Positions 53,390 through 61,299 of a stretch of 64,000 bases of DNA are shown in pieces. Position numbers and translations under genes: made by a program. The first letter of the stretch is position 1; every line of letters starts with the position of its first letter. This DNA comes from Paraflavitalea soli (GTDB lineage Bacteria > Bacteroidota > Bacteroidia > Chitinophagales > Chitinophagaceae). The stretch spans positions 6,948,546-7,012,545 of the forward strand of contig NZ_CP032157.1 of NCBI RefSeq assembly GCF_003555545.1. The letters are read 5' to 3'. The notes below the pieces were generated by a model, which ran no database searches, was not told where the DNA came from, and was given only the letters and a program-made list of their open reading frames with translations.

Positions 53390-54697
53390 TCAGGTTACTT
53401 TTTGACGATTCTGCCTATACAGCGCTGAATATAACCAGATAAGCCCTATAGCAAAAAAAACGATTAACGACAATACCGATGTTTTCATACTGCCGGTCAA
53501 CTCTTCTATAAGGCCAAAACTGAAAATGCCGATCACAATGGCAATCTTTTCCGTGAGGTCATAATAACTGAAAAAAGAAGCTGTGTCTTTCGTTTCAGGC
53601 ATCAGCTTGGAATAGGTAGACCGGCTCAGCGATTGAATACCGCCCATTACCAACCCTACAGCTATAGCCAGCCCGTAGAAATGAAACTCCGGATCTACTC
53701 CATTTTCTTTCAGTACAGCCGTATAATAAGCAGCTACGCAAATAACGATCCAAAGAATTACTACACCCATCAATACTTTCAGGTTGCCATACACAGCCGA
53801 TAACCTCGACATACCCCAGGCCCCTATAATGGCTACCAGCTGAATGATCACTACCGTAATGATCAGTTTCGTTTCATTTAGCCCCAGCATCTTGCTGCCA
53901 AACATGGTAGCTGCCAGCATCACCGTTTGTACCCCCATGCTGTAGAAGAAGAAGCCACGCAGAAAGCGTTTCAACACCGGCATCAGTTTTACCTGGCCAT
54001 ATACTTTTTTGATCTCACTAAAACTTTCTTTGAACACACCCGCCGTATGCTTTTCAATGGATGGAACAGACACTGGTAATACCCGGAAAGTGATCTGTGC
54101 AAAGCCCAGCCACCAAAGCCCTGTAAGCAGGAAGGTAATACGGGAAGCCAGCCCCGCGCTGGGCAATACGATCACCAGCACAAAGCCAATGATCTGCAGC
54201 AATACACTACCTACATAGCCAAATGAATATCCCCGCGCACTGATCCGGTCCCTGTCCTGCTCTGCGGCAATTTCGGGCAGGTAAGAATTATAAAATACCA
54301 GGCTGCCGCAATAACCAATGGCAGCCAGGATAAAGAAGAAGATGCCAAACTCTACATTAGCGCCATTGAAAAAATACAAAGCACTGCAGCCGATGGCTCC
54401 CATGTAACAAAAGAATTGCATGAAACCCTTCTTATTGCCTCGTGTATCGGCAATAGAAGTAAGCAGGGGGTACAACAAGGCTATGACAAGATAGGCAGCT
54501 GCAATCGCATAGTCGTACAGCGCAGAATTGACAAACTTCCTGCCTAAAAAGCTGATCTCATCACTCTTGAAGTGATCCTTTGTAGCAGCATTAAAGTAGA
54601 TGGGGAAGAACGTTGTTGTAATAACAAGGTTGTACACAGAGTTGGCCCAGTCATACATGGCCCACCCGTTGATCACTTTTTTGGAAGCAGTTTGCAT
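53390..54697 (-). CDS. MFS transporter, UMF1 family
   Basis: This 435-residue protein has 12 predicted transmembrane helices. NGWAMYDWANSVYNLVITT at the N-terminus is the hallmark of the UMF1 (Atg22-like) family, and SLSRSTYSKLMPETKDTASF lies in the central loop. Yeast Atg22 exports amino acids from the vacuole; the bacterial substrate is unknown. It sits between uppP and the MBL hydrolase on the minus strand and shares their transcript. Confidence 0.94.
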   Translation of the reverse strand: MQTASKKVINGWAMYDWANSVYNLVITTTFFPIYFNAATKDHFKSDEISFLGRKFVNSALYDYAIAAAYLVIALLYPLLTSIADTRGNKKGFMQFFCYMGAIGCSALYFFNGANVEFGIFFFILAAIGYCGSLVFYNSYLPEIAAEQDRDRISARGYSFGYVGSVLLQIIGFVLVIVLPSAGLASRITFLLTGLWWLGFAQITFRVLPVSVPSIEKHTAGVFKESFSEIKKVYGQVKLMPVLKRFLRGFFFYSMGVQTVMLAATMFGSKMLGLNETKLIITVVIIQLVAIIGAWGMSRLSAVYGNLKVLMGVVILWIVICVAAYYTAVLKENGVDPEFHFYGLAIAVGLVMGGIQSLSRSTYSKLMPETKDTASFFSYYDLTEKIAIVIGIFSFGLIEELTGSMKTSVLSLIVFFAIGLIWLYSALYRQNRQKVT

Positions 54698-54755
54698 GGC
54701 AGAAGGGTTTATAACATACGCTAAGCCGTCATCACGCCACAGAGGGCTGCCTTAC

Positions 54756-55589
54756 TCACGCTGTAATCACCTGGGTATAGATCAGGATCAGCAGTACAAT
54801 ACCCGCAATAATACGGTACCAGCCGAATAAACGGAATCCACGTTTTTGTAAAAAGCCTATAAAGAATTTGATGGCCAGCATCGCCACCACAAAGGCTACG
54901 ATATTGCCTACAATAAAAGCATATAAGTTATCAGATGAACTTAAGATCAGCTCATACCCCTTTTGCACCGTACCTGAGCCATCCCATTTTTTAACGAACA
55001 GCGAGTAGCCACTGGCCGCACACATCGTAGGCACCGCCAGGAAGAAGGAGAACTCAGCCGCCAGCTTCCGTGTCAGCTTTTGTTGCATACCCCCAATGAT
55101 CGTGGCCGCACTGCGGCTTACACCCGGTATCATCGCAATACACTGCCACAGGCCGATCGCAAAGGCCCTGCCATTGCTGATCTTTTCCTCTGTGTCGATC
55201 TGGCTGGTGGCTTGCTGGTTGAATACCTTGTCTACAAACAACAGGAAAATTCCTCCCACCAGCAGCGTAATCGCTACCGTAGTAGGACTTTCCAGTAATG
55301 CATCGATCTTATCAGAAAAGAGAAAACCCAGCACCAGTGCGGGAATCACCGCAATGACCAGCTTCACATAGAACTGCCAGCGTTTAAAATCGAAAAACTT
55401 CCTCCAGTATAATACCACTACCGCCAGGATGGCTCCCAGCTGTATAGCTACTTCAAAAAGTTTGGTAAATTCCTGCTTGTGAATATCCATCAGGCTGCTG
55501 GCGATGATCATATGCCCGGTGGAAGAAATAGGAAGATATTCGGTAATGCCTTCTACAATAGCGATGATAATAGCCTGGAGTATACTCAT
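54756..55589 (-). CDS. uppP: Undecaprenyl-diphosphatase
   Basis: This 277-residue protein with ~8 transmembrane helices carries the UppP/BacA signatures [14 protein letters not shown] (residues ~14-27) and PGVSRSAAT (catalytic Arg/Ser region, near 154). UppP recycles undecaprenyl diphosphate to the monophosphate, the lipid carrier for peptidoglycan and O-antigen, and confers some bacitracin resistance. It is downstream of DUF3098 and ftsX, a conserved Bacteroidetes neighbourhood. A hairpin with AAAACC/GGTTTT arms separates it from DUF3098. Confidence 0.96.
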   Translation of the reverse strand: MSILQAIIIAIVEGITEYLPISSTGHMIIASSLMDIHKQEFTKLFEVAIQLGAILAVVVLYWRKFFDFKRWQFYVKLVIAVIPALVLGFLFSDKIDALLESPTTVAITLLVGGIFLLFVDKVFNQQATSQIDTEEKISNGRAFAIGLWQCIAMIPGVSRSAATIIGGMQQKLTRKLAAEFSFFLAVPTMCAASGYSLFVKKWDGSGTVQKGYELILSSSDNLYAFIVGNIVAFVVAMLAIKFFIGFLQKRGFRLFGWYRIIAGIVLLILIYTQVITA

Positions 55590-55630
55590 GGGGAATTTGA
55601 TAATTTGAGAATTTGAAAATGCTGTAACTG

Positions 55631-55661
55631 AAAAACCCGCCTGTAATTATAACGCGGTTTT
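55631..55661 (-). terminator. Weak terminator-like hairpin between DUF3098 and uppP
   Basis: AAAACCCGC and GCGGTTTT pair with one bulged base; on the minus strand the arm runs into GGGTTTTTC. AATTTGA-type words on both sides (55594-55615 and 55662-55682) form a second, outer inverted repeat. Confidence 0.45.
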
Positions 55662-55695
55662 CATTCTCAAATTTTCAAATTGACTCATTTTCAAA

Positions 55696-55953
55696 TTAGC
55701 TTTTCGGTTTCCGGAAAATGGCAAATACTTCAATGCCCAATCCAAGCAGGATCACAATGGGAGCAAGGGTAATGCGCCGGAAGCTATACACTTCATCATT
55801 GGTAAATACATTGGGGTCCTTGCTGTTACCCCCTGCCATCAGCAGCAGGCCCAGCAACATCACCACCAGTCCGGCCAGGATCCAGATATAGTTCTCCTTC
55901 CCAAACAGGGTATTCGGAGTTTGCTTTTTTTCAGTCGTTAACTTTTCAGCCAT
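55696..55953 (-). CDS. Small DUF3098 membrane protein
   Basis: This 85-residue protein has two transmembrane helices (YIWILAGLVVMLLGLLLMAGG, then TLAPIVILLGLGIEVFAIF), a charged start (TTEKKQTPNTLFGKENY) and a short RKPKS tail. It matches DUF3098, a Bacteroidetes family found next to ftsX and uppP. A role in cell division or envelope assembly is inferred from neighbours only. Confidence 0.9.
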   Translation of the reverse strand: MAEKLTTEKKQTPNTLFGKENYIWILAGLVVMLLGLLLMAGGNSKDPNVFTNDEVYSFRRITLAPIVILLGLGIEVFAIFRKPKS

Positions 55954-56079
55954 TATCCAATGAAATTAGGGCTGCAATATAGGAAATTAGGCAGAAGTCA
56001 CAAGTTTTGGGTTGCGTGTTTGGTGTTCCGGGCCTTCCAGGGTGCAACTTCCTGAACAATAACTGGTTTCATGAAAATT

Positions 56080-56113
56080 AAAGGACCGGTGAAGCCGCCT
56101 CCACCGGTCCTTT
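56080..56113 (-). terminator. Strong hairpin between ftsX and DUF3098
   Basis: AAAGGACCGGTG (56080-56091) and CACCGGTCCTTT (56102-56113) form a 12-bp perfect stem with a 10-base loop. On the minus strand it is followed by AATTTTC, so it may end ftsX transcripts. The loop (AAGCCGCCTC) next to GGTG looks like part of the palindromic repeat core, possibly a decayed copy. Confidence 0.7.
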
Positions 56114-56171
56114 ACAATATATTAACGGGGTACGCACGAAGAACCCGAAACGCTACACGCTAAACCCGAAA

Positions 56172-57047
56172 CTAATACAGGTCGTCCAGTTTCATTTTCA
56201 GGTATTTCACCACACTCCGGTAAGTGCTGAACAGCGAGATGCTGATGCCCAATATCACCAGGAAAGCAAAGAGCAGCACCAGCTTGCCATTATCCCGCAG
56301 GTCGCGCAGGTAGGGCAGGAAATACTCGCTCAGCATCATCACCACGTAAATGATCGCAATGGCCACCACAGCCGAAATAGTACCGTTGATAATGGCCCTT
56401 ACCGTCATGGGGCGGGCTATAAAACCGCGTGTAGCACCCACCATTTGCATGGTTTTGATGATAAACCGGTTGCTGTACATGGCCAGCCGGATCGTATTAT
56501 CGATCAGTACGATCGAGAAAATGCAGAAAATGCCCGCCAGGATGGCAAAAGCGATCAGTCCCACCCTCACCGAAGAGCTCATTTTTTCTACCACAAAAGC
56601 CGGGTACTGAACACTCTCGATCACCATGGACTGCTTTTCCAGGTCGGCCTTGATGGCTGTTACACTATCCCTTTGTACGTAATTGCTTTTCAGGTTCAGG
56701 TCAAAAGAGGCGGGCAGCGGATTCTCGTCCAGGAGCTCCTTAAAGTCATTTTCCCCGCTTTTCAGCCAGCGCTGTTTGGCCGCTTCCTTATCAATATATT
56801 CGTAAGATTTGGTATATGGCTGGGCCGCAATAAAGGTTTTGAGGGTCTCTACATCCTGGGGCGTAATGTTTTTCCGGAGAAACAACTGCACTTTCACATC
56901 TTCCTTCATCTCTTCCGTATATTGACGGGCATTGAGCAGCAGCCAACCGAAAATGCCGACGAAGAAAAGTACGATCGTGACCCCCAAAATGGCCATAAAA
57001 TACGAAGGCTTTGAACGCCTGGCCGATCCTTTACCTAATTGCGCCAT
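56172..57047 (-). CDS. ftsX: FtsX-like cell-division permease
   Basis: This 291-residue protein has a cytosolic basic start (KGSARRSKPSYFM), one N-terminal helix, a ~130-residue periplasmic domain (VKVQLFLRKNITPQDVETLK) and three more helices at the C-terminus, the FtsX plan. FtsX pairs with FtsE to control peptidoglycan hydrolases at the septum; ftsE is not in this window. The signature RFIIKTMQMVGATRGFIARPM is the cytosolic FtsX loop. Its promoter (TATTTTTG on the minus strand, 57090-57097) is divergent from that of leuS. Confidence 0.95.
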   Translation of the reverse strand: MAQLGKGSARRSKPSYFMAILGVTIVLFFVGIFGWLLLNARQYTEEMKEDVKVQLFLRKNITPQDVETLKTFIAAQPYTKSYEYIDKEAAKQRWLKSGENDFKELLDENPLPASFDLNLKSNYVQRDSVTAIKADLEKQSMVIESVQYPAFVVEKMSSSVRVGLIAFAILAGIFCIFSIVLIDNTIRLAMYSNRFIIKTMQMVGATRGFIARPMTVRAIINGTISAVVAIAIIYVVMMLSEYFLPYLRDLRDNGKLVLLFAFLVILGISISLFSTYRSVVKYLKMKLDDLY

Positions 57048-57089
57048 GAAACAATAATTTTGATGGGTTAGTTAATAAACGGATAACGG

Positions 57090-57138
57090 CAAAAATAGCG
57101 GTTTTATCCAGCTTAAAGCCGGATAATCCGTATTTTTG
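57090..57138. promoter_or_regulatory. Divergent ftsX/leuS promoters with shared palindrome
   Basis: The minus-strand -7 box TATTTTTG (57090-57097) and plus-strand -7 box TATTTTTG (57131-57138) face away from each other. Between them a near-perfect 23-bp palindrome, TTATCCAGCTT and AAGCCGGATAA around a central A, spans 57104-57126 with one mispaired position. It would cover both -33 regions. Confidence 0.6.
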
Positions 57139-57269
57139 ACGCCCTACTAACGGTTGCGGAGCCGGAAAAATTTTTCGGGGTAACGCCTTTTAACGTTTCC
57201 TCAACGAAATAATTCACCCTGTCAGTACAAGAACAATACCATTAAAACAATCAGAATCGTAACGGATAT

Positions 57270-60194
57270 ATGGAATACAAATTCAGCCATATTGAGAAGA
57301 AATGGCAACAGACCTGGAAAGAGACCAATGTTTACAAGGTGAGCAATGACAGCAGCCGGCCCAAATACTATGTGCTGGATATGTTTCCTTATCCCAGCGG
57401 CGCCGGCCTTCACGTAGGCCATCCCCTGGGCTATATAGCCAGCGATATCTTTGCCCGGTTCAAAAGGCTCAAGGGCTTTAATGTGCTTCACCCCATGGGA
57501 TACGATGCATTTGGCCTCCCGGCGGAACAATACGCCATTGACCATGGCATCCACCCCGCTGTTTCTACCGACGACAATATCAAAAATTTCCGTCAGCAAC
57601 TCGATAATATCGGCTTTTGTTACGATTGGGACCGCGAGATAAAGACCTCCGACCCCCATTACTACAAATGGACCCAATGGATCTTCCTCCAGCTTTTTCA
57701 CAGCTGGTTCAACCGCAAAACAAAAAAGGCCGAGCCCATTGACAAGTTGATCAAGCTGTTTGAAAAAGAAGGCAATGCCAGCCATCCCTGTCCCGGCGAT
57801 TCATCCATCCGCTTTACTGCTCCTTTGTGGATCAGCTTTGAAGAACACCAGCAGATGGATATCCTGATGCAGTACCGCCTGGCTTATTGCGGTATTGGTG
57901 AGGTGAACTGGTGCGAGGCCCTCGGCACCGTACTGGCCAATGACGAAGTGATCAATGGGGTGAGTGAGCGTGGCGGATTTCCCGTGGTCAAGAAAAAGCT
58001 CCGTCAATGGTACCTCCGCATCACCGAGTATGCCGATCGCCTCCTGGAAGGTCTTGAGACGGTGGAGTTCAGCGATGCTATGAAGGAAATGCAAAGCAAC
58101 TGGATCGGCAAAAGCTATGGCGCCGAGATCAGTTTTGCATTCAAATCTACAGGCCCGCAGCTCGCAGCTCAAAGCTCGCAGCTTACTGTCTACACTACCC
58201 GTCCCGATACCATCTTCGGCGTCGACTTCATGGTGATTGCCCCCGAGCATGAATTGATTGACCAGATCACTACCCCTGGGCAAAAACAGGCCGTAGAGGA
58301 CTATCTTACTTATGTAAAGAGCCGCAGTGAGCGTGAGCGCATGGCCGAGAAGAAGATCTCCGGTGTATTCACCGGCGCCTATGTGCTCAATCCATTTGAT
58401 GGCCGCGAAATACCTGTATGGATATCAGAATATGTATTGGCAGGATATGGTACCGGCGCCATCATGGCCGTACCATGTGGTGATGAGCGTGATCATAAGT
58501 TTGCCCGGCATTTCAATATTCCCATTACCAATATCATCGGCAGCTATTACAATGGCGAAGAGGCCAACCCCACCAAGGATGCCATACTGGAAAACTCCGG
58601 TTTCCTCAATGGCCTGGTGATGCGTGCAGCCATGGAAGTAGCCATTACCAAACTTGAAGAGTTGGGAATAGGTATCCGCAAGGTCAATTACAAGATGCGT
58701 GATGCCGCCTTCAGCCGCCAGCGGTACTGGGGCGAACCATTCCCCATTGCCTGGAAGGAGGGAGTGGCTTATGCTTTACCCGAAAGTGAATTGCCCGTTA
58801 CATTACCTCAGATAGATGAGATAAAGCCCGGTAAAGAAGGAGAGGGGCCCCTCAGCAACCTGCCTGAGTGGATCAATTCCTCACCCATCGGCGGACAAAG
58901 AGAAAGCTCCACCATGCCCGGTTATGCCGGCAGCAGCTGGTACTTCCTCCGCTATATGGACCCCCATAATGACAACGCCTTCTGCGACCGCAAGGCCAGT
59001 GATTACTGGGGCCAGGTAGATCTTTACATCGGCGGTACCGAACATGCTGTTGGTCACCTCCTCTACAGCCGCATGTGGACCAAGGCCCTCTACGATCTTG
59101 GCCATATCGGATTTGATGAGCCCTTTAAGAAACTGGTGAACCAGGGTATGATACAGGGTAGTAGCAGGTTTGTGTATAGATTCGTATGGCAGACGATGCA
59201 TAAAGTTGACGTTGACCCATCTCAGCTTCCTTCTTTCTTTATTTCCAAAGGAATAGTTGATAGTATTGAGAAAGGTGACGAAGATGCTATCCTTAAAGTC
59301 AAAGATACTGTTCAAGCGCGCCTTAAAGAGCTTGGCTTAAGTGTTTCATTTGTCGGAATTGGAGTAGAAGTAGCACCGTTACATGTAGATGTAAATATTG
59401 TAGATGGTGTTGAGCTGGATACAGCAGCTTTTAAGAAATGGCGCCATGAATATGCTAACGCTGAGTTCATTTTAGAAGAGGGGAAGTACATCTGTGGTTC
59501 CGAAGTCGAGAAGATGAGCAAAAGCAAGTTCAATACTGTTAATCCGGATATACTTGTTGAACGATATGGGTCAGACACTTTCCGCATGTACGAAATGTTC
59601 CTTGGTCCTGTGGGAGATAGCAAGCCTTGGGATACCAAAGGTATTGAGGGCGTGCACCGCTTCCTGAAAAAACTGTGGCGGTTGTTTTATGATGATGTGA
59701 AGGGACAGGTATGGAATACCAATGCGCCAACAGATGCAGAGTGGAAGGTGTTGCACAAAGCCATCAAGCGGGCGGAAGAAGATACCGAACGTTTTTCTTT
59801 CAACACCACCGTCAGTACGTTCATGATCTGTGTGAATGACCTGTCTGAGTTGAAGTGTACCAAGAAAGACATCCTCCAGCCCTTACTCATATTGCTTACT
59901 CCGTATGCACCCCATGTGTGCGAAGAGCTTTGGCATTTGTTGGGTAATACAACTACCATCCTGGATGCTACCTATCCTACCTTCGAACCAAAGTACCTGG
60001 TGGAAAGCAACAAGGAATACCCCATTTCTGTAAATGGTAAACTCCGTACCACCATCAATATTGCCCTGGATGCACCGCAGGAAGAAGTGGAAAAGCTGGT
60101 CCTTTCCAATGATGTGATCCAAAAGTGGATGGAAGGCAAGCCCCACAAAAAGGTCATCTATGTAAAAGGCAAGATGGTGAATGTAGTGATATAA
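57270..60194 (+). CDS. leuS: Leucyl-tRNA synthetase
   Basis: This class I synthetase has 974 residues; Bacteroidetes LeuRS is normally about 920-945. The HIGH-type motif is HVGH (47-50) and the KMSKS motif is EKMSKS (near 748). The editing domain includes TTRPDTIFG. Residues 295-306 (GPQLAAQSSQLT) are encoded by an AGCTCGC heptamer array in frame. The segment from about 631 to 775 is AT-richer than its surroundings and carries an extra ~45 residues before APLHVDVNIV compared with the LeuRS I remember from the phylum. Function is likely kept: catalytic motifs are intact and the gene must be essential unless a second copy exists. Confidence 0.95.
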   Translation: MEYKFSHIEKKWQQTWKETNVYKVSNDSSRPKYYVLDMFPYPSGAGLHVGHPLGYIASDIFARFKRLKGFNVLHPMGYDAFGLPAEQYAIDHGIHPAVSTDDNIKNFRQQLDNIGFCYDWDREIKTSDPHYYKWTQWIFLQLFHSWFNRKTKKAEPIDKLIKLFEKEGNASHPCPGDSSIRFTAPLWISFEEHQQMDILMQYRLAYCGIGEVNWCEALGTVLANDEVINGVSERGGFPVVKKKLRQWYLRITEYADRLLEGLETVEFSDAMKEMQSNWIGKSYGAEISFAFKSTGPQLAAQSSQLTVYTTRPDTIFGVDFMVIAPEHELIDQITTPGQKQAVEDYLTYVKSRSERERMAEKKISGVFTGAYVLNPFDGREIPVWISEYVLAGYGTGAIMAVPCGDERDHKFARHFNIPITNIIGSYYNGEEANPTKDAILENSGFLNGLVMRAAMEVAITKLEELGIGIRKVNYKMRDAAFSRQRYWGEPFPIAWKEGVAYALPESELPVTLPQIDEIKPGKEGEGPLSNLPEWINSSPIGGQRESSTMPGYAGSSWYFLRYMDPHNDNAFCDRKASDYWGQVDLYIGGTEHAVGHLLYSRMWTKALYDLGHIGFDEPFKKLVNQGMIQGSSRFVYRFVWQTMHKVDVDPSQLPSFFISKGIVDSIEKGDEDAILKVKDTVQARLKELGLSVSFVGIGVEVAPLHVDVNIVDGVELDTAAFKKWRHEYANAEFILEEGKYICGSEVEKMSKSKFNTVNPDILVERYGSDTFRMYEMFLGPVGDSKPWDTKGIEGVHRFLKKLWRLFYDDVKGQVWNTNAPTDAEWKVLHKAIKRAEEDTERFSFNTTVSTFMICVNDLSELKCTKKDILQPLLILLTPYAPHVCEELWHLLGNTTTILDATYPTFEPKYLVESNKEYPISVNGKLRTTINIALDAPQEEVEKLVLSNDVIQKWMEGKPHKKVIYVKGKMVNVVI
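58152..58186. repeat. In-frame 7-bp tandem repeat inside leuS
   Basis: Five heptamers: GGCCCGC, AGCTCGC, AGCTCAA, AGCTCGC and AGCTTAC. The same words form intergenic arrays at 16334 and 42847. The in-frame translation replaces a loop just before the editing-domain motif TTRPDT. Confidence 0.85.
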
Positions 60195-60195
60195 T

Positions 60196-60241
60196 CATTT
60201 TAAGGTGGGTCGCCCTCTCAGGGGCGGCTCACCTTAAAATG
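60196..60241 (+). repeat. Palindromic repeat R9 with 12-bp perfect outer arms
   Basis: CATTTTAAGGTG and CACCTTAAAATG pair perfectly around the core, 1 bp after the leuS stop codon. Confidence 0.95.
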
Positions 60242-60295
60242 GTTGAAAGTGGACAAGTGTGATGTTTCACGACATCCATATACACAGGGAATACG

Positions 60296-60346
60296 TAAAT
60301 GCAGACGGTGGGTCGCCCTTTAAGGGCGGCTCACCGTCTGCATTTA
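60296..60346 (+). repeat. Palindromic repeat R10 with 15-bp perfect outer arms, upstream of RAYT
   Basis: TAAATGCAGACGGTG and CACCGTCTGCATTTA pair perfectly, the longest outer stem in the family. It ends 23 bp before the RAYT start codon. Confidence 0.95.
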
Positions 60347-60369
60347 AAGAACAATTCAAACAATCCAAT

Positions 60370-61029
60370 ATGCCTGTTTCCGAACAGTACAAAGCTCCCT
60401 TTTACCCAGGTAATTCTTACCATATAACCTTTAGAAGTATTGATGGTTTAATATTATTTCATGACCTTGAAAATCATGACTTCTTCCTTCAAAGATTTAC
60501 TTACTTCTTACAGCCTGTTTTAAGCTGTCTTGCTTATTGTTTATTGAAGAATCATGCACATTTCATCGTGCATATAAACGATCGTAAAAACATATTGGAT
60601 TCTTTGGGCTTCATTGTAGAAGAAAAGAAGACTATGGCGATGAAAAAATTTATTAATGATCCTGAAAATGAAGGTTTAATAGATGAGTTGGTAGAAAGGC
60701 AGATAAATAACTTTATGATATCTTATGTAAATGCACTTAACAAGGCTCTTTCCCGGAAAGGCAGTTTATTTCAATCTCCGTTCAGGAGAGTACAAATTGA
60801 GGGAGATGCTCATTTGCAGCAAGCAATCATATATACAAACGCTAATGCCCAAAAGCATGGGATTGTCCGGGATTTTAAGGAACATAGGTATACTTCATAT
60901 CATGATGTAGTAGCGGATGTATCATCAGTTGTAGATATTGCTGCTATAGGGCGGTTTTTTAGGGGCAAGGAGCACTTTATAAAAGAACATGAAATACATG
61001 TTCAACGATATTATAAAGGAGAGGATTGA
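60370..61029 (+). CDS. REP-associated tyrosine transposase (RAYT, Y1_Tnp/IS200-like)
   Basis: I start at the ATG at 60370 (MPVSEQYKAPFYPGN, 219 residues); the in-frame start at 60259 would translate repeat R10. The HUH motif is HAH (His62, His64) and the catalytic Tyr is Tyr155 in IIYTNANAQKHG, the Y1 transposase pattern; FQSPFRRVQIEGDAHLQQA precedes it. RAYTs are domesticated IS200/IS605-type enzymes that bind and nick REP hairpins and are thought to spread them. Base composition is AT-richer than the neighbours. Repeats R10 and R11 flank the gene in inverted orientation, and R9, R12, R13 and R14 are within 1.5 kb. Confidence 0.92.
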   Translation: MPVSEQYKAPFYPGNSYHITFRSIDGLILFHDLENHDFFLQRFTYFLQPVLSCLAYCLLKNHAHFIVHINDRKNILDSLGFIVEEKKTMAMKKFINDPENEGLIDELVERQINNFMISYVNALNKALSRKGSLFQSPFRRVQIEGDAHLQQAIIYTNANAQKHGIVRDFKEHRYTSYHDVVADVSSVVDIAAIGRFFRGKEHFIKEHEIHVQRYYKGED

Positions 61030-61044
61030 GTTAAGATATTATTC

Positions 61045-61091
61045 AGGGTCAAAGGTGAGCCGCCCTTGGAGGGCGACCCACCTTTGACCCT
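61045..61091 (-). repeat. Palindromic repeat R11 with 13-bp perfect outer arms, inverted
   Basis: AGGGTCAAAGGTG and CACCTTTGACCCT pair perfectly. Orientation is opposite to R10 (GTGAGCCGCC first). It is 16 bp after the RAYT stop. Confidence 0.95.
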
Positions 61092-61159
61092 TTGATGCCA
61101 GCCAGGATAGAATACCAAGAGAATAATAGCGGACTTAAGCCAAATATTGTTCTCCTCAA

Positions 61160-61190
61160 AGGTGAGCCGCCCTTGGAGGGCGACCCACCT
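61160..61190 (-). repeat. Palindromic repeat R12, inverted
   Basis: The core matches R11, including the loop, but the outer stem is only AGGTG/CACCT. Confidence 0.88.
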
Positions 61191-61240
61191 CAATCCTCCA
61201 AACAAGCGCGCTATCTACCTGGAGTGTTCATCCATAACAA

Positions 61241-61288
61241 GTCAAACAGAGTGGGTCGCCTTCTAAAAGGCGGCTCACTCTGTTTGAC
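61241..61288 (+). repeat. Palindromic repeat R13 with 13-bp perfect outer arms
   Basis: GTCAAACAGAGTG and CACTCTGTTTGAC pair perfectly. This copy has AGTG rather than GGTG beside the core, changed together with CACT on the other arm. Confidence 0.93.
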
Positions 61289-61299
61289 GGATTACAAGA

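Noticed and set aside
60259-60369. Longer N-terminus for the RAYT (start at 60259)
   Set aside because: It would translate repeat R10 as GGSPFKGGSP; the ATG at 60370 gives the normal family start.
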